Assembly (NCBI RefSeq): GCF_024508315.1
Contig: NZ_CP101987.1
Span: 2,852,001 to 2,916,000, forward strand
Source of the DNA: Cellulomonas xiejunii
Lineage (GTDB): Bacteria; Actinomycetota; Actinomycetes; Actinomycetales; Cellulomonadaceae
Reading direction: 5' to 3'
DNA length: 64,000 nucleotides
Part shown: in pieces, positions 9,026-18,764 of the stretch
Layout: each line of letters opens with the position of its first letter
Numbering within the stretch: position 1 is the first letter of the stretch
Made by a program: the position numbers and the translations under genes
Notes under the pieces: generated by a model
Told to the model about the DNA's origin: nothing
The model's input: the letters and a program-made list of their open reading frames with translations, nothing else
Database searches by the model: none

Positions 9026-10761
9026 AGCTCCCCATCGCCGACGCGGCGACCGTGCGCGCCTACGCCGGCGCCCTGCTGCGCCGGCACCGGCGACCGCTCA
9101 GCGGTCTGGCGGTCCTGCACACGCTCGCGGCCGTCGCAGGCCTCGCCGGTCCGCTCCTGCTCGGCCGCCTCGTCGACGCCGTCGCCCGGGGCACCGACGC
9201 GAGGTACGTCAACACGCTCGTCGTCGTCGGCGCGGTCGCGGTGCTCACGCAGACCGGCCTCATCCGGTACGCGCAGCGCGCGTCCATGCTGTTCGGCGAG
9301 AAGGTCTTCGCCGAGCTGCGTGAGGAGTTCCTCGAGACGGTGACGGCGCTGCCGCTCTCGGTCGTCGAGCGGGCCGGCACGGGTGACCTCGTGGCGCGGA
9401 CCACCAACGACGTCAACAAGCTGCAGCACGCCGTCCGCTTCGGCGTGCCGCGCGTCATCGTCGCGGTCGTCACCATCACGCTCACCGTCGTCGCGTGCCT
9501 GCTCATCGCCCCGCTCGTCGCCGTCGCGCTGTTCGTCGGGGTCCCGACGATGGTCCTGATGGTGCGGTGGTACCTCAAGCGCGCGACACCCGCGTACGTG
9601 CGGGAGTCCGCGGCGTACGCGGTGCTCAACGGGACGATCACCGAGACCGTCGAGGGGGCGCGCACGATCGACGCCCTGAGCCTCGCCGACGCGCGCGAGC
9701 GGCGCGTCCACGACGACCTGCACGAGGCGTTCGACGCCGAGCTCGCGACCCTGCGGCTGCGCACGATCCTGTTCCCGGGGGTCGACCTCGCGTTCGTCCT
9801 CGCACCCGTCGCCGTGCTGGTGTGGGGCGGGTACCTCGCCTCGACCGGTCACGTGACGTTCGGCGCGGTGACCGCCATCGTCCTGTACGCCTACCAGGTG
9901 ACGGGCCCGGTGTGGGAGCTCATCTACTGGGTCGACGAGATCCAGGTGGCCACGACCGCGCTCGCGCGCATCGTCGGCGTGCGGCTCGTCGAGACGGACC
10001 GCGTGGCGACCGACGCGCGCCCCGCGGACGAGCGCGTCTCGACGCACGCCCTGCGGTACGCGTACCGCGAAGGACACGACGTGCTGCACGGCATCGACCT
10101 CGACCTCGCCCCCGGTGAGCGGCTCGCCGTCGTCGGGCCGTCCGGGGCGGGCAAGTCGACGCTGGGTCGCATGCTCGCCGGTATCCACCCGCCCACGGGC
10201 GGGACCGCGACCGTCGGCGGCGTGCCCCTGGTCGACCTGCCGCTCGAGGAGCTGCGCGGTCACGTGGCGCTCGTCACGCAGGAGCACCACGTCTTCGTCG
10301 GCACCGTCGCGGACAACCTGCGCCTGGCCAAGGTCGACGCGGACGACGCCGAGATCGAGCACGCGCTGCGCGCGGTCGACGCGTGGGAGTGGGTCCAGGG
10401 CCTGCCCGAGGGCCTGGCCACCGAGGTCGGCTCCGGGGGCGCCGCGCTCACGCCGGCACAGGCCCAGCAGCTCGCGCTGGCCCGCCTCGTACTGCTCGAC
10501 CCGCACACGCTCGTGCTGGACGAGGCGACGTCACTGCTCGACCCGCGTGCCGCGCGGCACCTCGAGCGGTCGCTGTCCGCGGTGCTCGCCGGCCGGACGG
10601 TCGTCGCGATCGCCCACCGGCTGCACACGGCGCACGACGCCGACCGCGTCGCCGTGGTCGACGCCGGGCGGATCAGCGAGATCGGGCCCCACGACGAGCT
10701 CGTCGCGGCAGGCGGCGAGTACGCGGCGCTGTGGCGGTCCTGGCAGCACGAGTCGGCCTGA
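9022..10761 (+). CDS. ABC exporter half-transporter, catalytic partner
   Basis: 579 residues with an exporter transmembrane domain (residues 15-300) and a nucleotide-binding domain. Walker A (VVGPSGAGKSTLGRML), Walker B with catalytic Glu (LVLDEATSLLD) and H-loop (IAHRLHTAHDAD) are intact, but the signature reads GGAALTPAQAQQLALARL instead of LSGGQ. This is the mirror image of the preceding subunit, so a heterodimer would have one working ATP site built from this subunit's Walker motifs and the partner's LSGGQ. GTG 9022 overlaps the upstream stop and has GGAGG at 9011. Confidence 0.88.
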   Translation: MKLPIADAATVRAYAGALLRRHRRPLSGLAVLHTLAAVAGLAGPLLLGRLVDAVARGTDARYVNTLVVVGAVAVLTQTGLIRYAQRASMLFGEKVFAELREEFLETVTALPLSVVERAGTGDLVARTTNDVNKLQHAVRFGVPRVIVAVVTITLTVVACLLIAPLVAVALFVGVPTMVLMVRWYLKRATPAYVRESAAYAVLNGTITETVEGARTIDALSLADARERRVHDDLHEAFDAELATLRLRTILFPGVDLAFVLAPVAVLVWGGYLASTGHVTFGAVTAIVLYAYQVTGPVWELIYWVDEIQVATTALARIVGVRLVETDRVATDARPADERVSTHALRYAYREGHDVLHGIDLDLAPGERLAVVGPSGAGKSTLGRMLAGIHPPTGGTATVGGVPLVDLPLEELRGHVALVTQEHHVFVGTVADNLRLAKVDADDAEIEHALRAVDAWEWVQGLPEGLATEVGSGGAALTPAQAQQLALARLVLLDPHTLVLDEATSLLDPRAARHLERSLSAVLAGRTVVAIAHRLHTAHDADRVAVVDAGRISEIGPHDELVAAGGEYAALWRSWQHESA

Positions 10762-10910
10762 CGAGTCGTTCATCGCACCCCTGGCACGGCCGCGAACGGG
10801 ACGGGACGGCACGGCGGGTGGAACGCAGCGTGTGCCATACTCGCGCGTCCGTTTCGTCCCGTACGCCCCCTTGGTCAGCCTCCCGGGGTGTCAGCCCCTG
10901 GGGAGCCGTG

Positions 10911-11579
10911 ATGTCCCGCAGCACCGTCCGTTCGGCCACGACCGCCATGGGCGCGGTGGCATGCCTGGCCCTCGTCGGCTGCGTCGGTTCGAGCGCCCCG
11001 CAGGCGACCACGGCCGCGACGGCCGCCCCCAGCCCCACGCCGACCCCGAGCCCGAGCGCCCCACCCGAGGTCGCGTGCCTGGAGTCCGGCACGTGGGTGG
11101 CGGACCTCGCGCGCGAGGCGGCCGTGCAGGCGGAGACGATGCGGCAGATCGTGTGGAAGTACGACACCCAGTTCGGCGGTGAGCGGTCGTTCTCCTTCGC
11201 GGACGGTGAGTTCACCGCGACGTACTCCGGGATGACCGAGACGACGAATCTCGTCACGCTGGAGCGCGCCGACGTCGACGTGAACATCACCGCCACGACG
11301 GAGGGGACCGTCGTGGCCCCCTACGTCGCCACGACCACGCAGGTCGACCTCGGCGACGCCGACGCCTCGGGGATCATGCACGAGGTGGTGGTCCTGGAGA
11401 ACGGCACGCCGTGGACGCAGGAGTCCGACCCGCAGGAGGAGCGGCGCACAGCGCTGCAGAAGCCCCAGACGTGGTTCTACGAGTGCACCGGCGACACGCT
11501 GCGCCTCGTGGACGCGGTGGACGGCGTCGCACCGGACCCGGTCGAGGACCACCACGTGCAGATCCTGACGCGCCGCTGA
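10911..11579 (+). CDS. Putative lipoprotein with Pro/Thr/Ser linker
   Basis: 222 residues. The signal segment ends LALVGC (lipobox), followed by a low-complexity linker (PSPTPTPSPS) typical of cell-wall-spanning actinobacterial lipoproteins, then a globular domain of about 165 residues beginning VACLESGTWVADLA. Two Cys in the mature domain could form a disulfide. ATG 10911 follows GGGGAG. Family not recognised. It stands alone after the ABC exporter and converges on the SURF1 gene. Confidence 0.7.
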   Translation: MSRSTVRSATTAMGAVACLALVGCVGSSAPQATTAATAAPSPTPTPSPSAPPEVACLESGTWVADLAREAAVQAETMRQIVWKYDTQFGGERSFSFADGEFTATYSGMTETTNLVTLERADVDVNITATTEGTVVAPYVATTTQVDLGDADASGIMHEVVVLENGTPWTQESDPQEERRTALQKPQTWFYECTGDTLRLVDAVDGVAPDPVEDHHVQILTRR

Positions 11580-11582
11580 CCT

Positions 11583-11611
11583 CGGCTCCGCCCCCCACGG
11601 GGAGGGAGCCG
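11583..11611. terminator. Hairpin between convergent genes
   Basis: CGGCTCC (11583-11589) pairs with GGAGCCG (11605-11611), with further C/G pairing inside. It fills the 32-bp gap between two convergent stops, so it could terminate from both sides. There is no T-tract, as is usual in high-GC actinobacteria. Confidence 0.5.
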
Positions 11612-12493
11612 TCAAGCGCCGCTGGTCACCCGGTCGTCGCCGCTGTCCACGCGGTCGTCGCCGCCGTCCGCGCCGTCGCGGTCGCCGTCGCCGCGTGCCG
11701 GCTCGCCACCGGACGCCGCGGGCAGCCCCGGGGGGCCGGGGCGCCCCGCGGCCTCGTCGCGCACCAGCCGCCACCACAGCCCGACGGCGAACAGCCCGAA
11801 GATCCACCACTGCGCGGCGTAGGCGAGGTTCTGGATGTTGAGACCGGAGCCCGCGCGCGTCGGCGGCGCGAGCTGCTCGAGACCGTCAGCGACCGCCGGG
11901 TCGCCCGGGTCGCTCGTCTGCGTCACGAGGTACCCGGTGTAGACGGGCCCGCCCCAGGCGGCGAGCAGCTGCGCCGCGCTGATCGCGTCGGTGCGCCCGT
12001 CGGCGATGGCGTGCCCGGCCTCCTCGCCCACCTGCAGCCACCCGACGACCTCCACGTCACCCGCGGGCGCAGCGGCGACGTCCGCAGTGGGCGACCAGCC
12101 ACGCACGACGGGCAGGATCGCCTCCCCGTCGGGGGTGGGCACGCGCAGCGGTGTCAGCACGAGGTAGCCGTCGGTCCGGCCGGCGTGCGCACGGCCCGTC
12201 ACGAGCAGCGTCGCGTCGTCGTCGTAGGTACCGGTCACGACCGCCTTGCGAGCGACGAGGTCCCCGACGAACGTGTCGCCCGGTGCGAGCAGGTCCGCCA
12301 GGTCCACGGGATCCGCCGACACCACACGCTGGGCCTCGCGCTCGGCAGCCGCCGCGCCGCGCACGTCCGCTCGTTCGAGCTGCCACGCGCCGAGGCGGCC
12401 GCACACGGCGGCGGCCGCGAGGAAGACCACGAGCAGGAGGAGCATGCGCGGCCGGACTGCTGCGCGCCACAGGGACGTGGGGGTGTCGGCCAC
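11612..12493 (-). CDS. SURF1 family cytochrome oxidase assembly protein
   Basis: 293 residues. An N-terminal helix (about 15-35) is followed by the SURF1 hallmark GRLGAWQLERAD, a central domain containing PVVRGWSPTA, and a second helix near 225-248 (WWIFGLFAVGLWWRLV). The C-terminal 45 residues are Asp/Gly-rich and probably disordered. The family assists insertion of haem into aa3-type cytochrome c oxidase at the membrane. No oxidase gene is visible nearby. Confidence 0.88.
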   Translation of the reverse strand: MADTPTSLWRAAVRPRMLLLLVVFLAAAAVCGRLGAWQLERADVRGAAAAEREAQRVVSADPVDLADLLAPGDTFVGDLVARKAVVTGTYDDDATLLVTGRAHAGRTDGYLVLTPLRVPTPDGEAILPVVRGWSPTADVAAAPAGDVEVVGWLQVGEEAGHAIADGRTDAISAAQLLAAWGGPVYTGYLVTQTSDPGDPAVADGLEQLAPPTRAGSGLNIQNLAYAAQWWIFGLFAVGLWWRLVRDEAAGRPGPPGLPAASGGEPARGDGDRDGADGGDDRVDSGDDRVTSGA

Positions 12494-12714
12494 ACCTCAC
12501 GGTACCCGGCGTGACCGGCCCGACCGGTCGGCGCGGGACGTGATGTTCACCCCCGGGCCCCTCCCATGCCGCTGCGCGTGCGTGGCATGTGCGCTTGTAT
12601 GGCTGTGGTCAGGAGCACAGGCGTTGTGGGCCCGACGTCCCATCTCTCGCCACGACCTCAGGCAAGGCTGGGGGCCGACCCAGCGGAACGGCACTTTCCC
12701 ACGGGAGGGGACAC
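12494..12714. promoter_or_regulatory. Divergent intergenic region upstream of xfp, with an inverted repeat
   Basis: 221 bp separating the SURF1 and xfp starts. It contains CATGCC (12565-12570) and GGCATG (12584-12589), a 6-bp dyad with 13-bp spacing that might be an operator; the arms are short and this is weakly supported. No clear -35/-10 pair was identified. Confidence 0.25.
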
Positions 12715-15267
12715 ATGACTTCCACCACCTCGGACCAGGAGCGCCCTGCGGGCGCCGGTCCCATCGCTGCTGGGCACTTCGCCGCGGCGGAGGCGCGCAC
12801 GGCATGGCGCAAGGGCACGGGCGAGATCGACGACGCGACCCTCCAGCGGATCGAGAAGTTCTGGCGCGCGGCCAACTACCTGTCGGTGGGCCAGATCTAC
12901 CTGCTCGACAACCCGCTGCTGCGCCGTCCGCTGAGCCGCGACGACGTCAAGCCGCGGCTCCTGGGTCACTGGGGCACCACACCAGGTCTGACCTTCCTGT
13001 ACGCGCACCTCAACCGCGCGATCGCCGAGCGCCAGCAGTCGACGATCTACATCACCGGTCCGGGTCACGGTGGCCCCGGCCTGGTGGCCAGCGCGTACCT
13101 CGACGGCACGTACTCGGAGGTGTACTCCGACCTCACCGAGGACGAGGAGGGGCTGCGCCGGCTGTTCCGGCAGTTCTCGTTCCCCGGCGGCATCCCGTCG
13201 CACGTCGCACCGGAGACCCCCGGGTCGATCCACGAGGGCGGTGAGCTCGGCTACGCCCTGAGCCACGCGTACGGCGCGGCCTTCGACAACCCGCACCTGC
13301 TGGTCGCGGCGGTCGTCGGTGACGGCGAGGCCGAGACGGGCCCGCTGGCGACCAGCTGGCACTCGAACAAGTTCGTCAACCCGCAGCAGGACGGCATCGT
13401 CCTGCCGATCCTGCACCTCAACGGCTACAAGATCGCCAACCCGACGGTCCTGGCGCGCATCCCGGACGACGAGCTCGCCGACCTGATGCGCGGCTACGGC
13501 CACACACCGCACGAGTTCGTCGCGGGCTTCGACGACGAGGACGATCTGTCGATCCACCGACGGTTCGCGGTCCTGCTCGACGAGGTGCTCGACGAGATCG
13601 CCGACATCAAGGCGCGTGCCGCGACGGGCGACCTGACCCGACCGATGTACCCGATGATCGTCTTCCGCACGCCCAAGGGCTGGACGGGCCCGGCGGAGAT
13701 CGACGGCAAGAAGACCACCGGCTCGTGGCGCGCGCACCAGGTGCCCCTGGCCAACGCCCGCGACACCCCCGAGCACCTCGCGGTCCTCGAGGAGTGGCTG
13801 CAGTCGTACCGCCCGGACGAGCTGTTCGACGCCACGGGCCGCGTGGACGACGACATCTCGGCACTCGCACCGGCGGGTGACCTGCGCATGAGCGCCAACC
13901 CGCACGCCAACGGCGGTGAGCTGCTGCGCGACCTGCGCCTGCCGAACTTCCGCGACTTCGCGCAGGACGTGCCGGCACCCGGCGCGACGTTCGCGGAGGC
14001 GCCCCGCGTGCTCGGCGAGTTCCTCACCGAGGTCATCCGCCGCAACCCGGAGAACTTCCGGATCTTCGGACCCGACGAGACCGCGTCGAACCGCCTGCAG
14101 GCGGTGTACGAGGTCACGGACAAGCAGTGGAACGCGGAGTTCTACGGGCCTGACGTCGACGAGCACATGGCCCGTGCCGGCCGCGTCATGGAGATGCTGT
14201 CGGAGCACCAGTGCCAGGGCTGGCTCGAGGGCTACCTGCTCACCGGGCGGCACGGCCTGTTCACGTCGTACGAGGCCTTCATCCACATCGTCGACTCGAT
14301 GTTCAACCAGCACGCGAAGTGGCTGAAGGTCACGAACGACATCCCGTGGCGCCGGCCGATCGCCAGCCTGAACTACCTGCTGTCGAGCCACGTGTGGCGC
14401 CAGGACCACAACGGCTTCAGCCACCAGGACCCCGGGTTCATCGACCACGTGGTCAACAAGAAGGCCGAGGTGGTGCGGGTCTACCTGCCGCCGGACGCCA
14501 ACACCCTCCTGAGCACGTACGACCACTGCCTGCGCAGCCGGCAGTACGTCAACGTCGTCGTGTCGGGCAAGCAGCCCGCGCCGAACTTCCTCACGATGGA
14601 CCAGGCGGTCGCGCACTGCACACGGGGTCTGGGCATCTGGGAGTGGGCCGGGTCGGAGGCCAAGGACGAGGAGCCCGACGTGGTCCTCGCGTGCGCCGGC
14701 GACGTCCCGACGCTCGAGGTCCTGGCCGCGGCGGACATCCTGCGACGCGAGCTGCCGCAGCTCAAGATCCGTGTCGTCAACGTCGTCGACCTCATGCGCC
14801 TGCAGGACGCGCGGGAGCACCCGCACGGCCTGTCGGACCGGGAGTTCGACACGATCTTCACGGCCGACCGTCCGATCGTGTTCGCCTACCACGGTTACCC
14901 TTGGCTCATCCACCGCCTCACGTACCGCCGCAACGGGCACGCCAACCTGCACGTCCGCGGGTACAAGGAGGAGGGCACCACCACGACGCCTTTCGACATG
15001 GTGATGCTCAACGACCTCGACCGGTACCACCTCGTCATCGATGTCATCGACCACGTCCACTGGCTGCGGGCCTCGCACGCGGGGCTCCGGCAGCGCATGG
15101 TGGATGCCCGCATCCGTGCCCGGCAGTACACGCGGGAGCACGGCGAGGACATCCCCGAGGTGCGCGACTGGGTGTGGCCCGACGTCGGCGAGACGGCGAC
15201 CGAGGAGGGTGGCCCGCAGCCCCGGCAGTCGCCGGCGACCGCGGACACCGGCGGTGACAACGAGTAG
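12715..15267 (+). CDS. xfp: Xylulose-5-phosphate/fructose-6-phosphate phosphoketolase
   Basis: 850 residues, the usual length for the family. Thiamine-diphosphate enzyme that splits xylulose-5-P or fructose-6-P with phosphate to acetyl-phosphate plus glyceraldehyde-3-P or erythrose-4-P. Visible family motifs: [14 protein letters not shown], the cofactor-binding [20 protein letters not shown], and [23 protein letters not shown] 12715 is preceded by GGGAGGGG. It is followed by pta and ackA, so acetyl-phosphate can be turned into acetate with ATP formation or into acetyl-CoA. Dual substrate use is a family property, not shown by sequence. Confidence 0.96.
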   Translation: MTSTTSDQERPAGAGPIAAGHFAAAEARTAWRKGTGEIDDATLQRIEKFWRAANYLSVGQIYLLDNPLLRRPLSRDDVKPRLLGHWGTTPGLTFLYAHLNRAIAERQQSTIYITGPGHGGPGLVASAYLDGTYSEVYSDLTEDEEGLRRLFRQFSFPGGIPSHVAPETPGSIHEGGELGYALSHAYGAAFDNPHLLVAAVVGDGEAETGPLATSWHSNKFVNPQQDGIVLPILHLNGYKIANPTVLARIPDDELADLMRGYGHTPHEFVAGFDDEDDLSIHRRFAVLLDEVLDEIADIKARAATGDLTRPMYPMIVFRTPKGWTGPAEIDGKKTTGSWRAHQVPLANARDTPEHLAVLEEWLQSYRPDELFDATGRVDDDISALAPAGDLRMSANPHANGGELLRDLRLPNFRDFAQDVPAPGATFAEAPRVLGEFLTEVIRRNPENFRIFGPDETASNRLQAVYEVTDKQWNAEFYGPDVDEHMARAGRVMEMLSEHQCQGWLEGYLLTGRHGLFTSYEAFIHIVDSMFNQHAKWLKVTNDIPWRRPIASLNYLLSSHVWRQDHNGFSHQDPGFIDHVVNKKAEVVRVYLPPDANTLLSTYDHCLRSRQYVNVVVSGKQPAPNFLTMDQAVAHCTRGLGIWEWAGSEAKDEEPDVVLACAGDVPTLEVLAAADILRRELPQLKIRVVNVVDLMRLQDAREHPHGLSDREFDTIFTADRPIVFAYHGYPWLIHRLTYRRNGHANLHVRGYKEEGTTTTPFDMVMLNDLDRYHLVIDVIDHVHWLRASHAGLRQRMVDARIRARQYTREHGEDIPEVRDWVWPDVGETATEEGGPQPRQSPATADTGGDNE

Positions 15268-15280
15268 CACCATTTTCCAG

Positions 15281-15316
15281 CGGTCGCGTCCGGGCCCACC
15301 GGCCCGGACGCGACCG
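15281..15316 (+). terminator. Strong hairpin between xfp and pta
   Basis: Perfect 16-bp arms (15281-15296 and 15301-15316) with a CACC loop, 14 nt after the xfp stop and 33 nt before the pta start. It may partly terminate xfp transcripts or stabilise the upstream mRNA, allowing xfp to be expressed above pta-ackA. Confidence 0.65.
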
Positions 15317-15348
15317 AAGAACCACGAGCCCCCACCGGGGCCAGAGAA

Positions 15349-17475
15349 GTGAGCAGCACTGTGGCCAGGACGATCTATGTCATGTCGGCCGAGGGTGACA
15401 CGGGCAAGTCCGTCGTCGCACTGGGTCTCGTCGACCTGCTGACGCGCACCGTGCAGCGCGTCGGCGTCTTCCGACCCGTCGCACGGTCGACCGAGGAGCG
15501 GGACTACGTCCTCGAGCTGCTGCTCGAGCACGACGGTGTCGACATCGCGTACGAGGAGGCCGTCGGCGCGACGTACGACGAGGTCATCGCGGACCCCGAC
15601 GCCGCGCTGTCCCGCATCGTGTCGCGGTTCCACGACGTCGAGCGACGCTGTGACGCGGTCGTCGTGGTGGGCACCGACTACACCGACGTCGCCGGGCCGA
15701 CGGAGCTCGCGTACAACGCCCGCATCGCCGCGAACCTGGCCGCGCCCGTGGTCCTCGTCGTCAACGGCGCGAACCGCACGCCCGATGACATCCACCACGC
15801 GGTCGACGTCGCGAGCACCGAGATCGTCGCGAACCACGCGCAGGTCGTGTCCGTCATCGCCAACCGGTGCGACCCCACGGCGCTGGACGCGGTCCGCGAG
15901 GCGCTGGCCGGTGACGCGCCCGTGTGGGCGTTGCCCGACTCGCCGCTGCTGTACGCGCCCACGCTGCGCCAGCTCATGCACGCGGTCGGCGGCACGCTGA
16001 CCGGCGGGGACGAGGAGCTGCTCGGTCGCGAGGTGCTCGACGTGCTGGTGGGCGCCATGTCGATCGAGCACCTGCTCGACCGGCTCCAGGACGGGGCCGT
16101 CGTCATCACGCCCGGCGACCGTGCCGACGTGCTGCTCGGCCTGCTCATGGCCCACCAGGCGGAGGGCTTCCCGTCGCTCGCCGGCCTGATCCTCAACGGC
16201 GGCCTGCCGCCCGCGCCGACGATCGAGCGCCTCATCGGGGGTCTGGGCTCGCGCCTGCCGCTCATCACGACGTCGCTCGGCACGTTCCGCTCCGCGAGCG
16301 CCGCCGCGGCCACGCGCGGGCGCCTGACGTACGACGCGCAGCGCAAGGTCGACAGGGCGCTCGCGCTGTTCGAGCAGCACGTCGACGGCGCCGAGCTGCT
16401 CGCAACCCTCGACGTGCCGCGTCCGGGCGTCGTCACGCCGCTGATGTTCGAGTACGCGCTGCTCGACCGGGCGCGCTCGGACCGCAAGCACGTCGTGCTC
16501 CCGGAGGGCAACGACGACCGCATCCTGCGCGCCGCCTCGACGCTGCTGCAGCGCCAGGTCGCGGACCTGACGATCCTCGGCGAGGAGGCCGCGATCCGCG
16601 CACGCGCGACCGAGCTCGGCCTCGACCTCGACGGCGCCCAGGTCATCGACCCGAAGAACGGCGAGACCCTGGAGCGCTTCGCGGAGGTCTACACCGAGCT
16701 GCGCCGCCACAAGGGCATGACGGTCGAGCGCGCGCGGGAGATCGTGTCGTCCGTGTCCTACTTCGGCACGCTCATGGTGCAGCTCGGCATGGCCGACGGC
16801 ATGGTGTCGGGCGCGGTCCACACGACCGCGCACACCATCAAGCCGGCCTTCGAGATCATCAAGACGACGCCCGGCGTGGGCAGCGTGTCCAGCTGCTTCC
16901 TCATGTGCCTCGAGGACCGTGTCCTGGTGTACGCCGACTGCGCGGTGATCCCCGACCCGACGGCCGAGCAGCTCGCGGACATCGCGATCTCGTCGGCCGA
17001 GACGGCCGTGCAGTTCGGGATCGACCCGCTCATCGCGATGCTGTCGTACTCCACGGGCGAGTCGGGCTCCGGTGCGGACGTCGAGAAGGTCCGTGAGGCG
17101 ACGCGCCTGGTGCGCGAGCGCCGTCCCGACCTCTCGGTCGAGGGCCCGATCCAGTACGACGCCGCCGTCGACGCGTCGGTCGCCAAGACGAAGATGCCGG
17201 ACTCCGCGGTCGCGGGCCGTGCCAACGTCTTCGTGTTCCCCGACCTCAACACGGGCAACAACACGTACAAGGCCGTGCAGCGCTCGGCCGGCGCCGTCGC
17301 CATCGGCCCCGTCCTGCAGGGTCTGCGCAAGCCCGTCAACGACCTGTCGCGCGGGGCGCTCGTGCAGGACATCGTCAACACCGTCGCGATCACCGCGATC
17401 CAGGCGCAGGCGCTCGCCGCCGCCGCCGCCGGCACGGCCGGCACCGTCACGACACCGGAGGAATCCGCACGATGA
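15349..17475 (+). CDS. pta: Phosphate acetyltransferase
   Basis: 708 residues, the long Pta type. The N-terminal P-loop-like domain starts [18 protein letters not shown], a DRTGG-type middle domain spans about residues 210-320, and the catalytic PTA/PTB domain runs from about 370 ([15 protein letters not shown]) and contains [16 protein letters not shown] sequence ([18 protein letters not shown]) and [19 protein letters not shown]. It interconverts acetyl-phosphate and acetyl-CoA. GTG 15349 follows CAGAGA. The stop overlaps the ackA start by 4 nt (ATGA), showing tight coupling. Confidence 0.96.
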   Translation: MSSTVARTIYVMSAEGDTGKSVVALGLVDLLTRTVQRVGVFRPVARSTEERDYVLELLLEHDGVDIAYEEAVGATYDEVIADPDAALSRIVSRFHDVERRCDAVVVVGTDYTDVAGPTELAYNARIAANLAAPVVLVVNGANRTPDDIHHAVDVASTEIVANHAQVVSVIANRCDPTALDAVREALAGDAPVWALPDSPLLYAPTLRQLMHAVGGTLTGGDEELLGREVLDVLVGAMSIEHLLDRLQDGAVVITPGDRADVLLGLLMAHQAEGFPSLAGLILNGGLPPAPTIERLIGGLGSRLPLITTSLGTFRSASAAAATRGRLTYDAQRKVDRALALFEQHVDGAELLATLDVPRPGVVTPLMFEYALLDRARSDRKHVVLPEGNDDRILRAASTLLQRQVADLTILGEEAAIRARATELGLDLDGAQVIDPKNGETLERFAEVYTELRRHKGMTVERAREIVSSVSYFGTLMVQLGMADGMVSGAVHTTAHTIKPAFEIIKTTPGVGSVSSCFLMCLEDRVLVYADCAVIPDPTAEQLADIAISSAETAVQFGIDPLIAMLSYSTGESGSGADVEKVREATRLVRERRPDLSVEGPIQYDAAVDASVAKTKMPDSAVAGRANVFVFPDLNTGNNTYKAVQRSAGAVAIGPVLQGLRKPVNDLSRGALVQDIVNTVAITAIQAQALAAAAAGTAGTVTTPEESAR

Positions 17476-18692
17476 GCACGTCCACCCCGTCCGACCAGCC
17501 CGCCGCGAGCGTGCTGGTCATCAACTCCGGTTCGTCCTCCATCAAGTACCAGCTCGTCGACCCGGACAGCGGGCAGGCCATCGCGTCGGGCATCGTCGAG
17601 CAGATCGGCGAGGGCGTCGGCTCCGTCAAGCACGTCGCGCTCGGCTCGACGACTCGTCGCGAGCTGCCGGTGCCCGACCACGCCGAGGGCCTGCGGATCG
17701 TCCTCGGGCTGTTCGACGAGATCGGTCCGGACCTCGAGGCGGCGCACGTCGTCGCGGTCGGTCACCGCGTGGTGCAGGGTGGTGCGCTCTTCGACGGTCC
17801 TGTGCTGGTCGACGCCGAGGTCGAGCGCCTCATCGAGGAGCTGGCGCCCCTGGCTCCGCTGCACAACCCGGCGAACCTCACCGGCATCCGGGTCGCACAG
17901 GCCCTGCTGCCGGACGTCCCGCACGTCGTGGTCTTCGACACGGCGTTCTTCCGTCACCTGCCCGACGCCGCGGCGACGTACGCGATCGACGCCGACGTGG
18001 CGGCGGCGCACCGGGTGCGCCGGTACGGCGCCCACGGCACGTCGCATCAGTACGTCTCGCGGCAGGTGGCCGAGCTCGTGGGCCGCCCGCTGGAGGACCT
18101 CAACCAGATCGTGCTGCACCTCGGCAACGGCGCGTCGGCGTCCGCCGTGCGCGGCGGGGTGGCCGCCGAGACGTCGATGGGCCTGACGCCCCTCGAGGGG
18201 CTGGTCATGGGGACGCGGTCGGGCGACATCGACCCCGCCGTCGTCTTCCACCTGCACCGCAACGCGGGCATGAGCATCGACGAGATCGACGACCTGCTCA
18301 ACCGCCGCTCGGGCATCAAGGGCCTGTCGGGGGTGAACGACTTCCGCGCGCTGCACGACCTCGTCGAGCAGGGTGACGCCGGGGCGCGGCTCGCGCTCGA
18401 CGTGTACCTGCACCGGCTGCGCAAGTACATCGGCGCCTACTACGCGGTGCTCGGCCGCGTGGACGTCATCGCGTTCACGGCCGGCGTCGGCGAGAACGAC
18501 GACATCGTGCGTGCGGGTGTCCTCACCGGGCTCGAGGGCCTGGGCATCGAGGTCGACCTCGAGCGCAACGCGGGCCGCAAGTCGCAGCCCACGGTCATCT
18601 CGCCCGACGGCGCGCGGGTCACGGTGATGGTGGTGCCGACCAACGAGGAGCTGGCCATCGCCCGCCAGGCACTGGAGGTCGTCGGCGCCTGA
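17472..18692 (+). CDS. ackA: Acetate kinase
   Basis: 406 residues with the acetokinase signatures [48 protein letters not shown] and [11 protein letters not shown]. It converts acetyl-phosphate and ADP to acetate and ATP in the cytoplasm. ATG 17472 lies inside the end of pta. Together with xfp and pta this makes a complete route from pentose phosphates to acetate with substrate-level ATP formation. Confidence 0.97.
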   Translation: MSTSTPSDQPAASVLVINSGSSSIKYQLVDPDSGQAIASGIVEQIGEGVGSVKHVALGSTTRRELPVPDHAEGLRIVLGLFDEIGPDLEAAHVVAVGHRVVQGGALFDGPVLVDAEVERLIEELAPLAPLHNPANLTGIRVAQALLPDVPHVVVFDTAFFRHLPDAAATYAIDADVAAAHRVRRYGAHGTSHQYVSRQVAELVGRPLEDLNQIVLHLGNGASASAVRGGVAAETSMGLTPLEGLVMGTRSGDIDPAVVFHLHRNAGMSIDEIDDLLNRRSGIKGLSGVNDFRALHDLVEQGDAGARLALDVYLHRLRKYIGAYYAVLGRVDVIAFTAGVGENDDIVRAGVLTGLEGLGIEVDLERNAGRKSQPTVISPDGARVTVMVVPTNEELAIARQALEVVGA

Positions 18693-18709
18693 GCCGCACG
18701 ACCGGCCCG

Positions 18710-18751
18710 ATCGCCCTGTCGCCCCCGGGTACCCCGGGGCGACAGGGCGAT
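18710..18751. terminator. Bidirectional terminator palindrome
   Basis: 42-bp near-perfect palindrome (21-bp arms with one mismatch) between ackA and the convergent aldehyde dehydrogenase gene. The outer 16 bp pair perfectly (18710-18725 with 18736-18751). Position and symmetry suit termination in both directions. Confidence 0.8.
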
Positions 18752-18764
18752 CTGCTGTCGTCGG

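Noticed and set aside
12658..16833. Very long minus-strand open frame opposite xfp and pta
   Set aside because: Antisense shadow caused by high G+C; His/Arg/Val-rich composition and no domain, whereas the plus strand encodes clear enzymes.
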